Of a DNA stretch of 64,000 nt, positions 63,730 through 64,000 are shown in pieces. The notes under the pieces were generated by a model that worked only from the letters and a program-made list of their open reading frames with translations, was not told the origin of the DNA and did not search any database. Each line of letters begins with the position of its first letter. Position 1 is the stretch's first letter. Both the position numbers and the translations under genes were made by a program. The DNA comes from Phymatolithon calcareum. Lineage: Eukaryota > Rhodophyta > Florideophyceae > Hapalidiales. The stretch is taken from contig OZ345355.1 of the NCBI GenBank assembly GCA_977006965.1, forward strand, positions 1,116,001 to 1,180,000, in the 5' to 3' direction.

Positions 63730-64000
63730 GCTACGCAATTCCTTGAAGCCGTCCGAGTCCCGTGTCGGTGGATTATCCTCAATGTACCATCAGGTTCTCT
63801 AAAGGATAGTACTTGCTGATTTTTTTGTTTCCAAGCATGGAAATTGGTCTCATTGAGTTTTTCGGCCTTCAGCGTTCCTTGGAACTTTTCCATTTTGCGG
63901 AGTGGGGTCTTCTAATCTTGTCGATAATCCCGAACAGAATTCTGAAGCTTCAGGTTCCCGTAATGTACCGAAGAACACGCTTGACGGCCGTCCAGTGAAA
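63730..64000 (-). mobile_element. Copia-6 fragment: gag start joined to an RNase H-side piece
   Basis: Bases 63730-63893 encode the gag N-terminus (LKAEKLNETNFHAWKQK) with a frameshift, and bases to about 63935 match the end of the leader. From about 63936 to the window edge the sequence instead matches the pol region around 43330-43400 (TGTACCGAAGAACACGC, GCCGTCCAGTGAAA). The junction is a recombination or a further nested element. Confidence 0.7.

Noticed and set aside
1-64000. CRISPR arrays, bacterial operons, rRNA or tRNA genes
   Set aside because: None seen. The tandem arrays present are minisatellite, leader repeats or subterminal motifs; the tRNA match is only a 14-base primer site.

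Overview
This is eukaryotic nuclear DNA. It is dominated by retrotransposons with target-site duplications, the few host genes have TATA boxes and signal peptides, and there is no operon structure. The organism cannot be fixed from sequence alone. Intron-poor secreted proteins with Ser/Thr/Pro linkers, together with copia, LINE and piggyBac-like elements, would fit a repeat-rich alga (for example a red seaweed) or another protist. That is inference, not proof.

Layout. Bases 1-200 hold the 5' end of a secreted-protein gene on the minus strand. Bases 0.9-15.3 kb are a mosaic of truncated LINEs, three piggyBac-like relics and a composite minisatellite retroposon. Bases 15.3-26.6 kb are the host-gene island: three paralogous CAP/SCP-domain secreted proteins, all on the minus strand, plus a possible small secreted protein. 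Bases 26.6-42.8 kb are nested LINEs (families I call A to E, plus an RNase H-bearing group F), a second composite retroposon and a 1.6 kb TTAA-flanked DNA element. From 42.9 kb to the end the window is copia LTR retrotransposons: a plus-strand array LTR-internal-LTR-internal-LTR embedded in minus-strand copia copies.

How it fits together. Most LINE insertions can be delimited to the base by target-site duplications, so their nesting order can be read. LINE families A, B, C, D and E share a 3' tail of the same design: an outer stem, an inner hairpin, then an AAATAAA-like end. Bases change on both sides of the stems. Family C and the composite retroposon end in poly(C) rather than poly(A), and the composite carries a ~40 bp minisatellite joined to the family C tail. 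This looks like a non-autonomous element mobilised by the LINE, analogous in design to primate SVA. It is the best candidate here for something undescribed.

Nearly every transposon ORF is broken by stops, frameshifts or truncation. The most complete is a copia gag-pol at 52110-56201, with one internal stop.
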